The notes: generated from the letters alone by a model not told the origin. A DNA stretch of 31,270 nucleotides from an uncultured Faecalibacterium sp. (GCA_900539945.1 UQDV01000030.1:1-31270); one strand, 5' to 3'; numbered from the stretch's first letter, positions 1 to 8,034 are shown. A program made the numbers and translations.

Positions 1-4
1 AAAA

Positions 5-1070
5 CTTTTCCCCGCATACGCGGGGGTGATCCCGGAGCTGCTTGCTATGTATTATGAGCAGCTTGCTTTTCCCCGCATACGCGGGGGTGATCCCCTCGGA
101 GTAGTTGCCAAAAACAACTGCTCGTAGCTTTTCCCCGCATACGCGGGGGTGATCCTAGGCTGCCGGCACGCACAGCAGCGCATGTATACTTTTCCCCGCA
201 TACGCGGGGGTGATCCTGCGCTTGTGATGCGCGTGTGCATGTCCACCGGCTTTTCCCCGCATACGCGGGGGTGATCCCTTGATACTATTAGGGATAACGT
301 TCAGACAAAACTTTTCCCCGCATACGCGGGGGTGATCCCGGAGCTGCTGACCATGTACTATGAACAGCTTGCTTTTCCCCGCATACGCGGGGGTGATCCC
401 AACCTTTGCCGGGCTACAGCAGAACATACAGCCTTTTCCCCGCATACGCGGGGGTGATCCCTTTTTTCGGTTCGCCGTTTCAAAATCCTTGCGCTTTTCC
501 CCGCATACGCGGGGGTGATCCCCATTTCCGCAGACCAGCGCCGGAAGATTTTTGCTTTTCCCCGCATATGCGGGGGTGATCCCCAGTGCTGCGGGCTGCC
601 CGGGTTGCAGTTGAACTTTTCCCCGCATACGCGGGGGTGATCCCCTCGTCCATGCGCTTAATGGCAAGATATCCGGCTTTTCCCCGCACACGCGGGGGTG
701 ATCCTAAAAGAGTAGCAGGCAAGTATCGACTTGCCTGCTTTTCCCCGCACATGCGGGGGTGATCCCGGCAAAAAGCAGCAAAAACAGGTCATCACCGACT
801 TTTCCCCGCATACGCGGGGGTGATCCTAAATCGTTGAAGTAAACGTGTGCCGGATGTCTCTTTTCCCCGCATACGCGGGGGTGATCCCATTGACCTTGAC
901 ATCCACCTCATAACCAGCGACTTTTCCCCGCACACGCGGGGGTGATCCCTTTTTTCGGTTCGCCGTTTCAAAATCCTTGCGCTTTTCCCCGCATACGCGG
1001 GGGTGATCCCAATTTGAACGGCATTTCGGCTCCGAACTATGACTTTTCCCCGCATACGCGGGGGTGACCT
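5..1070 (+). CRISPR. Type I-E-like CRISPR array, 18 repeats, leader-distal end
   Basis: Eighteen 28-nt repeats start at 5, 66, 128, 189, 250, 311, 372, 433, 494, 555, 616, 677, 738, 799, 860, 921, 982 and 1043. The period is 61 nt (62 once, because spacer 2 is 34 nt). Each repeat begins CTTTTCCCCGC, has a 4-nt loop (usually ATAC) and ends GCGGGGGTGATCC, so CCCCGC/GCGGGG forms the stem typical of type I-E crRNA. Loop variants are ATAT (555), ACAC (677, 921) and ACAT (738). The last repeat ends GACCT instead of GATCC. Degeneration at the right end and variants confined to the right half place the leader, and probably the cas genes, left of the window, with transcription on the + strand. The four bases before the first repeat are presumably the tail of another spacer. 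The type assignment rests on the repeat alone. Confidence 0.97.
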
Positions 1071-1203
1071 CAAGGGCAAGCGGCGCATGGTGTTCCTGCC
1101 GGGGAGACTGGCGACGGACCGGAAAGCCGCCGCGGATGAAAAAATCAGGTTGTACAAATTCGATGGAAAAAGTTTATGCAAGACTCCATATTGCAATATA
1201 TGA
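1069..1203 (+). pseudogene. Possible 3' remnant of an unidentified gene after the array
   Basis: Starting inside the degenerate last repeat, one frame stays open for about 44 codons and ends at TGA 1201-1203. It encodes a basic, plausibly protein-like tail (…KGKRRMVFLPGRLATDRK…, then DEKIRLYKFDGKSL). There is no ribosome site or convincing start, and I do not recognise the family. It could be the 3' end of a gene overwritten by the array, or chance. The rest of 1204-1345 holds only the putative promoter and leader of the next gene. Confidence 0.2.
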
Positions 1204-1219
1204 AATTTTGTATTATCAT
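1191..1219 (+). promoter_or_regulatory. Putative promoter of the yhf-like operon
   Basis: TTGCAA (1191-1196), a 17-nt spacer and TATCAT (1214-1219) match the housekeeping consensus at 4/6 and 5/6 positions, in the only AT-rich stretch between the CRISPR array and the first operon gene. It would give an untranslated leader of roughly 120 nt before the start at 1346. Confidence 0.4.
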
Positions 1220-1345
1220 AAATCTGCAAGCGATCTGTCTCTTGTGAGGAGGGGCGGAACGCCAAAAATACGCTTCTTTCCTGTGGATTTTCCCACGGTC
1301 CACCTGATGCGGATTGAAAGATAGGTCGAGAAGGGAAGAGCAACC

Positions 1346-2257
1346 ATGATGAACACAAGTCTGCTCCAGAAGTCTGGTCTGGCAACGCTGCAGGTCGCGC
1401 AGATCCTGGCAGGGCTGGAACCGGGAGACCGGATCCCCACGGTGACGGAACTGAGCGAACAATGCGAGATGGCACGGGGAAATATCCAGATCGCGCTGAA
1501 CAACCTGAAACAGAATCATGTGATCCGTCTGGAATCTCATGGGCAGAACGGCACCATTGCAACAGAGATCGACTATGTGGCAATGGCGCAGTATTGCAGC
1601 AATACGGGTCTGACCTGCGTGATGCCTATGCCGTATGGCCTGCGCTATGAAGGTCTGGCCAGCGGACTGTATGAGGAACTGAACCAGAAAGGGGTCACGG
1701 GTGCGATCGCATTTATGCGCGGTTCCGGCTACCGGCTGAACTGTGTGGAAGAAGGGCGCTTTCATCTGTGCGTCATGAGCCAGCTTGCATTTGAACACTA
1801 TGCGCAGGAGGGCAAGGACATCCAGCGGATCGCGGCCTTTGGCCCGCAGAGCTATGTGGAACAGCATCGGGTCTTTGTCCGCCCGGACTTCAAGGGCGAC
1901 TGGCAGAACTGCAAGGTGGGCGTGGATGCCTCCTCGGTGGACCAGGAGATGCTGACCCGGTTCTGTTTTGCCGATAAGCCGGTGCAGTATGTGCCCATCA
2001 TCTATAGTCAACTGGTGCCGTTTCTGCACAGCGGCGTCATTGATGCCGGCGTCTGGAGCGCCGATATGCTGCCGGAGGGGCTGAGCTATTATCCGATGCC
2101 CCGGCTGGATGAGCAGGAAAAAGATACCGTGGCCGTGCTTGCCTGCCGGAAAAGTGATAACATCACCGCGCAGCTGGTGCGCAAGATCCTGTCGGTGGAG
2201 CGTGTGGACCACATCCAGCAGCAGGTGATGCGCAAGCAGATCATTCCGCGCTACTAA
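1346..2257 (+). CDS. yhfZ: YhfZ-like GntR-type transcriptional regulator
   Basis: Predicted DNA-binding regulator of the operon it heads. Residues about 1-70 form a winged-helix segment (GDRIPTVTELSEQCEMARGN, then IQIALNNLKQ) in GntR style. The rest resembles the YhfZ C-terminal domain, a periplasmic-binding-protein-like fold that probably senses a ligand (PMPYGLRYEGLASGLYEEL; FGPQSYVEQHRVFVRPDF). The start has AAGGGA upstream; a second ATG follows directly, so translation may begin at 1349. The length of 303 residues suits YhfZ. Identification rests on the sequence and on yhfU, yhfT, php, yhfS, yhfX and yhfW homologues following in order. The ligand is unknown. A dyad after the stop (2313-2360) could be its operator. 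Confidence 0.85.
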   Translation: MMNTSLLQKSGLATLQVAQILAGLEPGDRIPTVTELSEQCEMARGNIQIALNNLKQNHVIRLESHGQNGTIATEIDYVAMAQYCSNTGLTCVMPMPYGLRYEGLASGLYEELNQKGVTGAIAFMRGSGYRLNCVEEGRFHLCVMSQLAFEHYAQEGKDIQRIAAFGPQSYVEQHRVFVRPDFKGDWQNCKVGVDASSVDQEMLTRFCFADKPVQYVPIIYSQLVPFLHSGVIDAGVWSADMLPEGLSYYPMPRLDEQEKDTVAVLACRKSDNITAQLVRKILSVERVDHIQQQVMRKQIIPRY

Positions 2258-2312
2258 GCAAAGGTGCTGTCAAACAGAAGTCACATCTGCATGGAGGATA
2301 TGCGGATGTTTC

Positions 2313-2360
2313 TTTCGGGATGAAAATACAAAATATTGTATAAAACATTTTCTCCCGAAA
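2313..2360. promoter_or_regulatory. 48-bp imperfect dyad, candidate operator or attenuator
   Basis: TTTCGGGA (2313-2320) pairs with TCCCGAAA (2353-2360), and after a one-base bulge GAAAAT (2322-2327) pairs with ATTTTC (2347-2352). The AT-rich centre contains a smaller dyad, TACAA…TTGTA. It sits between the regulator stop and the hydrolase start. There is no T-run, so it is not a simple terminator. A binding site for the YhfZ-like protein or an RNA structure limiting read-through are both possible. Confidence 0.5.
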
Positions 2361-2409
2361 ACCGATACAGGATGTCTGATTTTTTTGCAGAAAGAAAAGG
2401 AGATCTCGC

Positions 2410-3786
2410 ATGAAAAAGATCACTCGGCGCAACTTCCTGATCGCATCCGGCAAAACCGTTGGCACACTGGCAGCTGCCTCTGCCTTTATGGGGTGTGCCA
2501 GCCCGGAGCAGGCGGAGAACTGCTTCCCCCGGTCTGCAATGCCCGTCCGGACCGATGACCGCCTGACGGCCATCGACGACATTGTGGAAAACTACATGGG
2601 ACAGGGATATTTCCCCGGCGCAACGATCGTGGTGGCACGCGGCGGCAAGATCGTGTATGAAAAGGCATACGGCTACGCAATGCTCAACGACATGGGCGTG
2701 CGGCTGGACGATCCCCGCCCCATGCAGATGGATACCATGTTCGACATGGCATCCTGCACCAAGATCATGGCCACGACACAGTCCATTATGAAGCTGTACA
2801 GCGAGGGCAAGATCGACCTGAACGCCACGGTAGCAAGCTACATTCCGGAGTTTGCCAGGAACGGGAAGGAAAACGTCACCGTGCATCAGCTGCTGACCCA
2901 CACCTCCGGTCTGCCGCAGTGGAAGGCGATGTTCCTCTACATCGAGAAGGACAAGGCCAAGGTGCTGGATTACATCTGCAACTGTGAGCTGATGTTCGCC
3001 CCCGGCGAGGAAAAGTACAGTGACCTGGGCTTCCAGATGCTGGGCTTCCTGGTGGAGCGGATCACCGGGCGCTCGATGGACGAATACGTCAAGAACGAGA
3101 TCTACAAGCCTCTGGGGCTGAAGCGCACCACCTATCTGCCGCTGGCCAACGGCTTTACCACCGAGGATGTGGCGGCCACCTCCTTCGGCAACCCGTATGA
3201 GTATGCCATGGTGGACGAGATCGACTACCCGGGCTTTGGCTACGACTGTACCGCCGATCTGGACGCGTTCCGCACCTTCACCGGCTGGCGCAACTACACC
3301 CTGCAGGGCGAGTGCAACGACGGCAATGCATGGATGGCAAACGGCGGCGTGGCCGGTCACGCGGGCCTGTACTCCGACGCGGAAGATCTGGCCGTGCTGT
3401 GCCAGGCCATGCTGAACGGCGGCATCTACAAGGGCGTCCGCCTTTACAAGAAGGAAGTCATCGACGAGTTCACCAGCGAGCAGAACGGCAAGCCGTCCCG
3501 CGGGCTGGGCTTTGAGCGGGGCTCCTCGTTCATGGGCCGCGGCGACCGCCACTACGACGCCTTTGGCCACGCAGGCTTTACCGGCACCCATGTGGTCATG
3601 AACAAGACCAACAAGACCGCCGTCATTTTCCTGACCAACAAGCAGAACGTTGGCTTCAAGCCTAACTCCATGTCCTACTACAGTCCCTACAGCTGCTGCG
3701 GCGAGATCTGTGAGCTGGTCTGGAACATTTTTGGAACCGAAGCACCGGCTGAGACGCTGGCCGACAAGATCGGCACCTGGCTGTAA
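2410..3786 (+). CDS. Exported serine hydrolase of the class C beta-lactamase/esterase family
   Basis: Beta-lactamase-related (Pfam Beta-lactamase) serine hydrolase of 458 residues. Such proteins act outside the membrane as esterases, D-aminopeptidases or DD-peptidase-like enzymes, seldom as true beta-lactamases. The N-terminus has a twin-arginine-like signal (KKITRRNFLIASGKTVG), a hydrophobic stretch and Cys29 in FMGC, suggesting a Tat-exported lipoprotein. Visible active-site motifs are SxxK (S115-C-T-K118), YSD with Tyr203 in place of YxN, and HAG at 387-389 in place of KTG. It has a strong AAGGAG site and belongs to the operon (24-33 bp to the next start). This gene is not part of the E. 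coli yhf cluster as I know it, so it may release the operon's substrate outside the cell. The substrate is unknown. Confidence 0.88.
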   Translation: MKKITRRNFLIASGKTVGTLAAASAFMGCASPEQAENCFPRSAMPVRTDDRLTAIDDIVENYMGQGYFPGATIVVARGGKIVYEKAYGYAMLNDMGVRLDDPRPMQMDTMFDMASCTKIMATTQSIMKLYSEGKIDLNATVASYIPEFARNGKENVTVHQLLTHTSGLPQWKAMFLYIEKDKAKVLDYICNCELMFAPGEEKYSDLGFQMLGFLVERITGRSMDEYVKNEIYKPLGLKRTTYLPLANGFTTEDVAATSFGNPYEYAMVDEIDYPGFGYDCTADLDAFRTFTGWRNYTLQGECNDGNAWMANGGVAGHAGLYSDAEDLAVLCQAMLNGGIYKGVRLYKKEVIDEFTSEQNGKPSRGLGFERGSSFMGRGDRHYDAFGHAGFTGTHVVMNKTNKTAVIFLTNKQNVGFKPNSMSYYSPYSCCGEICELVWNIFGTEAPAETLADKIGTWL

Positions 3787-3818
3787 GCAAAACAAAAAAT
3801 CATTGGGAGATGTCAGAG

Positions 3819-4175
3819 ATGGATTTTGAACCGAGATTAACGATCCTGCACCAGGCAGGGATGCTGTCCGAGGAGGATTGCCGGAAGGTACAGGATGTGA
3901 TCCGCTTTTTTCAGGAGAAATACGGTCTGACATTGACCGAAGAAAACGCCTCCGCCATGATCACGCACCTGTGCGCTGCGCTGGGGCGCATCCACCGCGG
4001 AGAGCCGGTGGAGCCGCTGGACGAGGAGGTCTACGAAGAGACCAGCCAGGAGCCCACCTTCCCCAAGGCACTGGAAGCAACGCAGGCGCTGGTGCGGGAG
4101 ATCCTGCCGGACCTGCCGGAGGACGAGCAGAAGTTCCTGACCATGCACATCGGGGTCGTGCTGGCACAATCGTGA
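3819..4175 (+). CDS. yhfY: Stand-alone PRD-domain protein, YhfY-like
   Basis: A 118-residue protein consisting of little more than one PTS-regulation (PRD) domain. Histidines typical of PRDs are present in MITHLCAALGRIHRG (about residue 50) and near the C-terminus in LTMHIGVVL. In multidomain antiterminators PRDs are phosphorylated by PTS proteins. Here no RNA- or DNA-binding or PTS domain is attached, so it may act through a partner such as the YhfZ-like regulator. I chose ATG 3819 over ATG 3810 because GGGAG abuts 3810 but lies 9 nt before 3819. Its position fits YhfY of the E. coli cluster. Function is inferred from the domain only. Confidence 0.75.
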   Translation: MDFEPRLTILHQAGMLSEEDCRKVQDVIRFFQEKYGLTLTEENASAMITHLCAALGRIHRGEPVEPLDEEVYEETSQEPTFPKALEATQALVREILPDLPEDEQKFLTMHIGVVLAQS

Positions 4176-4217
4176 CAGCATTTGCATAAAACCCACATCA
4201 GAAAGGAGGGCTAGCTT

Positions 4218-4574
4218 ATGAAAATCGTAGTAGGCGGCCAGATCGACAAGCAGAAGGTTTATGACACCATCAAGGGTGTTGTAGGCGACCGTGCCTCGGT
4301 GGAGATCAAGGATGACATTGCGGCGGCAATGGCGGTCAAGACCGGGCAGGCAGATTACTACTTCGGCGCCTGCAAGACGGGTGGCGGCGGTGCGCTGGCA
4401 ATGGCCATTGCCCTGCTGGGCATGAACCAGTGCGCAACGGTGTCCATGCCGGGCAAAATGCTGAGCGAGGACGAGATCCTGGCACAGGTCAAGGCCGGCA
4501 AGAAGGCATACGGCTTTACGGATCAGCACATCGAAAAGGTCGTGCCGATCATTCTCAAGGGTCTGGGCTTCTGA
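4218..4574 (+). CDS. yhfU: DUF2620 family protein, YhfU-like
   Basis: A small soluble protein of 118 residues with the family's glycine-rich segment (YFGACKTGGGGALAMAIALL) and a C-terminal helical part (EDEILAQVKAGKKAYGF). DUF2620/YhfU has no established function. It is found beside the YhfT membrane protein, and the gene for that protein begins 29 bp downstream here. The Gly-rich loop could bind a phosphate or nucleotide, and a role as soluble subunit of the YhfT transporter is conceivable; both are inference. The start has an excellent AAGGAGGG site 7 nt upstream. Confidence 0.85.
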   Translation: MKIVVGGQIDKQKVYDTIKGVVGDRASVEIKDDIAAAMAVKTGQADYYFGACKTGGGGALAMAIALLGMNQCATVSMPGKMLSEDEILAQVKAGKKAYGFTDQHIEKVVPIILKGLGF

Positions 4575-4603
4575 TCCGGATCGTCAAATAAGGAGGATTA
4601 CAT

Positions 4604-5908
4604 ATGGAAACCATTCTGCGCTACGTTATCATCGCGGCAGTTGGTGCGTTGGCATCAATCCTGGCAAACCAGAGCATCGCCGTGTTCAACGACGGCCTGC
4701 GCCCGGTCCTGCCGGAGTATCTGGAAAAGCGCATGGACCGCAAGGCTCTGGCAGCCACCAGCTTTGCCATCGGCTTTGGCCTGGTCATCGGCTACGGCCT
4801 GCCCACGTCCATTGCCGCAAGCATCATCCTGATCCACTGCATCCTGCTCACCACCGACATCATCGGCACCTGGTGCCCGGACACCAAAAAGGGCATGATC
4901 GCTTCCGGCGTCATCGGCGCTGTGTACGGCGTGGCCCTGCTGTTCGGCCTGCAGGTGATCATCGACCTGTTCAACCTGCTGCCGGTCAACTTCCTGGGCA
5001 GCCTGGGCCAGGTCTCTGCCGGTATCACGCTGGCCTTCGCCATCTTCCCGGCTGTGACGGTTGCCCTGCAGTTCGGCGCTGCCAAGGGCATCATCACCGC
5101 CGTTGTGACCCTGCTGGTCCGTCAGATCGTTGAGACCTACGGCAAGATCGCACTGGACGCCGAGCACACGATCAGCCTGAACAAAGACGGTATGGCCCTG
5201 CTGGCCGGTATGATCATCATGCTGGTGTTCGCTGCCATGGATAAGGAAGGCAACGACCAGAACTCCAACGAAATGCTGACCCAGATCTTTGCCGACAAGG
5301 TCGCACGCATCCGCAAGTATATGCCGGTTCTGGCCCTCATGGGCGGCCTGATCGCAGCAGGCACCAGCATGAGCATCATGGCCGGTGACCCCATCAGCCT
5401 GGGCCTGCTGGCCGAGGGTGACCGCGTCAACGCAGGTCTGACTGCTCTGGCCCGTGCCATCGGCTTTATCCCGCTGGTTGCCACCACCGCCATCACCACC
5501 GGCGTCTACGCTCCGGCCGGCATGACCTTCGTCTTTGTGATCGGTCTGCTGATCCCCAACCCCTTTATCGCCCTGATCGCCGGTGCAGCCTGCATCTGCG
5601 TGGAGATCCTGCTGCTGAACGTCATCGCAAAGGGTCTGGACAAGTTCCCTGGCATCAAGCGCTGCGGCGACAACATCCGTACCGCTATGAGCTACGTCAT
5701 CGACATCGCCCTGCTGATCGGCGGCATCCTGGCTGCTCAGGCGATCATGCCCACGACGGGTCTGTTCATCATCGTGGCATTCTGGTGCATCAACAAGTGC
5801 AGCAAGAAGCCTCTGGTCTCCATGGCGGTCGGTCCTCTGGGTGCGATCCTGGTCGGCCTGATCGCAAACGTGCTGTTCCTGCTGTCTCTGTACACCCCTG
5901 CCGCCTGA
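4604..5908 (+). CDS. yhfT: YhfT-family integral membrane transporter
   Basis: A 434-residue, very hydrophobic protein with about 11-12 predicted membrane helices, for example VIIAAVGALASILA near the N-terminus, TSIAASIILIHCILL, GVIGAVYGVALLFGLQVII and a C-terminal GAILVGLIANVLFLLSLY. It matches YhfT, the presumed permease of the yhf cluster, which has no proven substrate. The conserved-looking loop CPDTKKGMIASG lies after the third helix. AAGGAGG precedes the ATG at a good distance. It is coupled closely to yhfU upstream and separated from php downstream by a hairpin. In this operon it is the obvious candidate for uptake of the compound metabolised by the enzymes that follow. Confidence 0.88.
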   Translation: METILRYVIIAAVGALASILANQSIAVFNDGLRPVLPEYLEKRMDRKALAATSFAIGFGLVIGYGLPTSIAASIILIHCILLTTDIIGTWCPDTKKGMIASGVIGAVYGVALLFGLQVIIDLFNLLPVNFLGSLGQVSAGITLAFAIFPAVTVALQFGAAKGIITAVVTLLVRQIVETYGKIALDAEHTISLNKDGMALLAGMIIMLVFAAMDKEGNDQNSNEMLTQIFADKVARIRKYMPVLALMGGLIAAGTSMSIMAGDPISLGLLAEGDRVNAGLTALARAIGFIPLVATTAITTGVYAPAGMTFVFVIGLLIPNPFIALIAGAACICVEILLLNVIAKGLDKFPGIKRCGDNIRTAMSYVIDIALLIGGILAAQAIMPTTGLFIIVAFWCINKCSKKPLVSMAVGPLGAILVGLIANVLFLLSLYTPAA

Positions 5909-5922
5909 TCCCCGGATAAAAT

Positions 5923-5955
5923 GAGCGCCTCCCGGCCTGCGTCGGGAGGCGGCTC
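5923..5955 (+). promoter_or_regulatory. Intercistronic hairpin between yhfT and php
   Basis: GCCTCCCG (5927-5934) pairs perfectly with CGGGAGGC (5943-5950), extended by GAGC/GCTC at 5923-5926 and 5952-5955. No T-run follows, so it is more likely an mRNA-stabilising or attenuating stem than a terminator. It divides the membrane half of the operon from the enzyme half. Confidence 0.6.
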
Positions 5956-5987
5956 TGGTTAAGAAACAATACAGGAGGCGAATCCTT

Positions 5988-6869
5988 TTGAAACTGCCTG
6001 AAAAGATTCTGTATGCGCACGAGCATACGACGATCGACCTGTCCGGCCCGAAGAAGAACATCGACTGCAGGCTGGATGATTTTGACGCGACCGCGGCGGA
6101 ATACCGGCGGCTGGCGGAACTCGGTGTGGTCGGCATCATCGACCAGACCAACCGCGGGATGGGCCGGAACGTGGCCTATGTGCAGAAAATGGCTGCACAG
6201 GCGGGGGTGGAGATCACCCACGCGACGGGCTACTACAAGGAGCCCTTTCTCCCGCCGGAGTGCTATACGCTGACCGAACAGCAGCTGTGTGACATCATGG
6301 TGAAGGAACTGACCGAGGGCATTGAAGGCACCGGTGTCCGGGCGACCGTCATCGGCGAGATCGGCACCTCGAAGGACATCACCGAGACGGAGGCCAAGGT
6401 GTTCCGTGCGGCATCCCGCGCCCATGCAGAAACGGGGGCACCCATCTGCACCCACACAACGCTGGGCACGCGCGGCCTGGAGCAGCTGGAGATCTTCAAG
6501 AGCTTTGGCGTTGACCTGAGCCGGGTGGTGCTGAGCCACATCGACCTGTCGGCCGATCTGGATTACATGAAGCGCCTGCTGGATCAGGGGGTCAACATTG
6601 CGTTCGACACCATCGGCAAGTGCAACTACCAGCCCGATGTCTCCCGTGCAGACTGGCTCAGCCGCCTTTGTGCGGAAGGGTACGACACGCAGATCGTCAT
6701 GAGCATGGACATCACCCGCCGCAGCAACTTTGCAGACCGGGGCGGTGTGGGCTACAGCTACCTGTTGGACACCTTTGCTCCGCTGGCAAGCGAGGCAGGC
6801 GTGCCGGACCGCGCATGGGAGAACCTGCTGTACCGCAATGCACTGCGCATCTACAAAGGACAGAAATAA
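5988..6869 (+). CDS. php: Phosphotriesterase-homology protein (Php/YhfV), amidohydrolase superfamily
   Basis: A 293-residue TIM-barrel metallohydrolase. Visible metal ligands are His11 and His13 (AHEH), Glu124 in VIGEIGTS as the bridging residue (as in Php and lactonases of this family), His156 (CTH), His184 (LSHID) and Asp241 (MSMDIT). The length equals E. coli Php. The substrate is not established; relatives hydrolyse lactones, carboxylates or phosphoesters. The start is TTG at 5988, chosen because AGGAGG lies 9 nt before it and no ATG is suitably placed. It precedes two PLP enzymes, suggesting it opens or deacylates an intermediate before amino-group chemistry; this is inference. Confidence 0.9.
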   Translation: MKLPEKILYAHEHTTIDLSGPKKNIDCRLDDFDATAAEYRRLAELGVVGIIDQTNRGMGRNVAYVQKMAAQAGVEITHATGYYKEPFLPPECYTLTEQQLCDIMVKELTEGIEGTGVRATVIGEIGTSKDITETEAKVFRAASRAHAETGAPICTHTTLGTRGLEQLEIFKSFGVDLSRVVLSHIDLSADLDYMKRLLDQGVNIAFDTIGKCNYQPDVSRADWLSRLCAEGYDTQIVMSMDITRRSNFADRGGVGYSYLLDTFAPLASEAGVPDRAWENLLYRNALRIYKGQK

Positions 6870-6890
6870 CAAGGATTCGAGGAATTGACA

Positions 6891-7997
6891 ATGAAAACCT
6901 ATCCCCTGCATTCTATCTCGCTGGAACAGGCAAAACAGCTCCAGTTCAAGGTCATTGACGCAGTGACCCGCAATTTTCAGGGAGAGGAAGTCCTCTCGCT
7001 GGGCGACCTCGGCGTGGTGAAAGGGCTGAACAAGCCCCGCTGCACGGTAAAGGTGGAAAAGGTCTTTGCCGACACCTTTGATGCCCCGGCGGCGCTGCTT
7101 GTGCGCGGCTCCGGCACGGGCGCGATCCGCTGGGCTCTGACCGCCTGCCTGAAACCGGGGGATGCCATTCTGGTGCACACCTCGCCCATCTATACGACGA
7201 CGCAGGTGACCATCGACGCCATGGGGCTGAAACCCATCCGCGCGGACTTCAACGATCTGGAACAGCTCAAGGCCGTCTGTGCGCAGCACAAGGACGAGAT
7301 CCGCGGCGCCCTGGTGCAGCTGACCCGGCAGAAGCCGGAGGACCGCTACGACTACAAGGCCGTGATCGCAGCCATCAAGGCTGCGCTGCCGGGCATCCCG
7401 GTGGTGACCGATGACAACTACGCCGCCCTGAAAGTGGACGCCATCGGCTGCCAGGCGGGGGCCGACCTGTCCACCTTCTCCTGCTTCAAGATCCTCGGTC
7501 CGGAGGGCGTCGGTGCAGTGATCGGCAGCAAGGAGCTGATCGACCGCATCTACAAGATGCAGTATTCCGGCGGCAGTCAGGTGCAGGGACACGAAGCCAT
7601 GGAGGCCCTGCGCGGCCTGATCTATGCGCCGGTGGCGCTCGCCATCCAGAGCGAGGTCAACGAGGAGCTGGTCCGCCGCCTGAACGCCGGCGAGGTTCCC
7701 CATGTGCGGCAGGCGTTCCTGGCAAACGCGCAGAGCAAGGTGCTGCTGGTGGAGTTTGATCAGGAGATCGCCGAAAAAATTCTGGACGCTGCCCCGAAGT
7801 TCGGCGCAGCGCCGCATCCGGTGGGCAGCGAGAGCAAATACGAGTTTGCCCCTATGATCTACCGTGTCAGTGGAACGTTCCGTGCGCAGGACCCGACCAT
7901 TGAACACCGGATGATCCGCATCAACCCCATGCGCAGCGGCCCGGACACCATCATCCGCATCCTGCGCAGCTGCATGGAGCAGGTCGAGGAAAACTGA
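6891..7997 (+). CDS. yhfS: PLP-dependent aminotransferase-like enzyme, YhfS
   Basis: Fold-type I PLP enzyme of the YhfS family, 368 residues. The small-domain start is followed by a phosphate-binding stretch (VRGSGTGAIRWAL), an Asp that would hold the pyridine nitrogen (VVTDDNY, about residues 171-177) and Lys200 in TFSCFKILGPEGVGAV as the Schiff-base lysine. The reaction is unknown; transamination or beta/gamma-elimination fits. I chose ATG 6891, with GAGGA 7 nt upstream, over an in-frame TTG at 6885. It is followed 37 bp later by another PLP enzyme, YhfX, so two pyridoxal steps probably act in one pathway. Confidence 0.88.
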   Translation: MKTYPLHSISLEQAKQLQFKVIDAVTRNFQGEEVLSLGDLGVVKGLNKPRCTVKVEKVFADTFDAPAALLVRGSGTGAIRWALTACLKPGDAILVHTSPIYTTTQVTIDAMGLKPIRADFNDLEQLKAVCAQHKDEIRGALVQLTRQKPEDRYDYKAVIAAIKAALPGIPVVTDDNYAALKVDAIGCQAGADLSTFSCFKILGPEGVGAVIGSKELIDRIYKMQYSGGSQVQGHEAMEALRGLIYAPVALAIQSEVNEELVRRLNAGEVPHVRQAFLANAQSKVLLVEFDQEIAEKILDAAPKFGAAPHPVGSESKYEFAPMIYRVSGTFRAQDPTIEHRMIRINPMRSGPDTIIRILRSCMEQVEEN

Positions 7998-8034
7998 ACC
8001 GCTGAAAAAACGAGAGGAAAAGGAGAGATGCCCT

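Noticed and set aside
33..1042. Self-targeting spacers against the integrated element or operon
   Set aside because: By eye no spacer matches any other part of the window; a proper search would be needed for the whole genome.
52..1064. Open reading frames with repeated SPPRMRGK, ITPAYAGKS or DHPRVCGEK units
   Set aside because: They are translations of the CRISPR repeats in different frames and not proteins.
2410..3786. Beta-lactam resistance gene
   Set aside because: SxxK is present but YSD and HAG replace YxN and KTG, and it lies in a metabolic operon; esterase or peptidase-like function is more likely.
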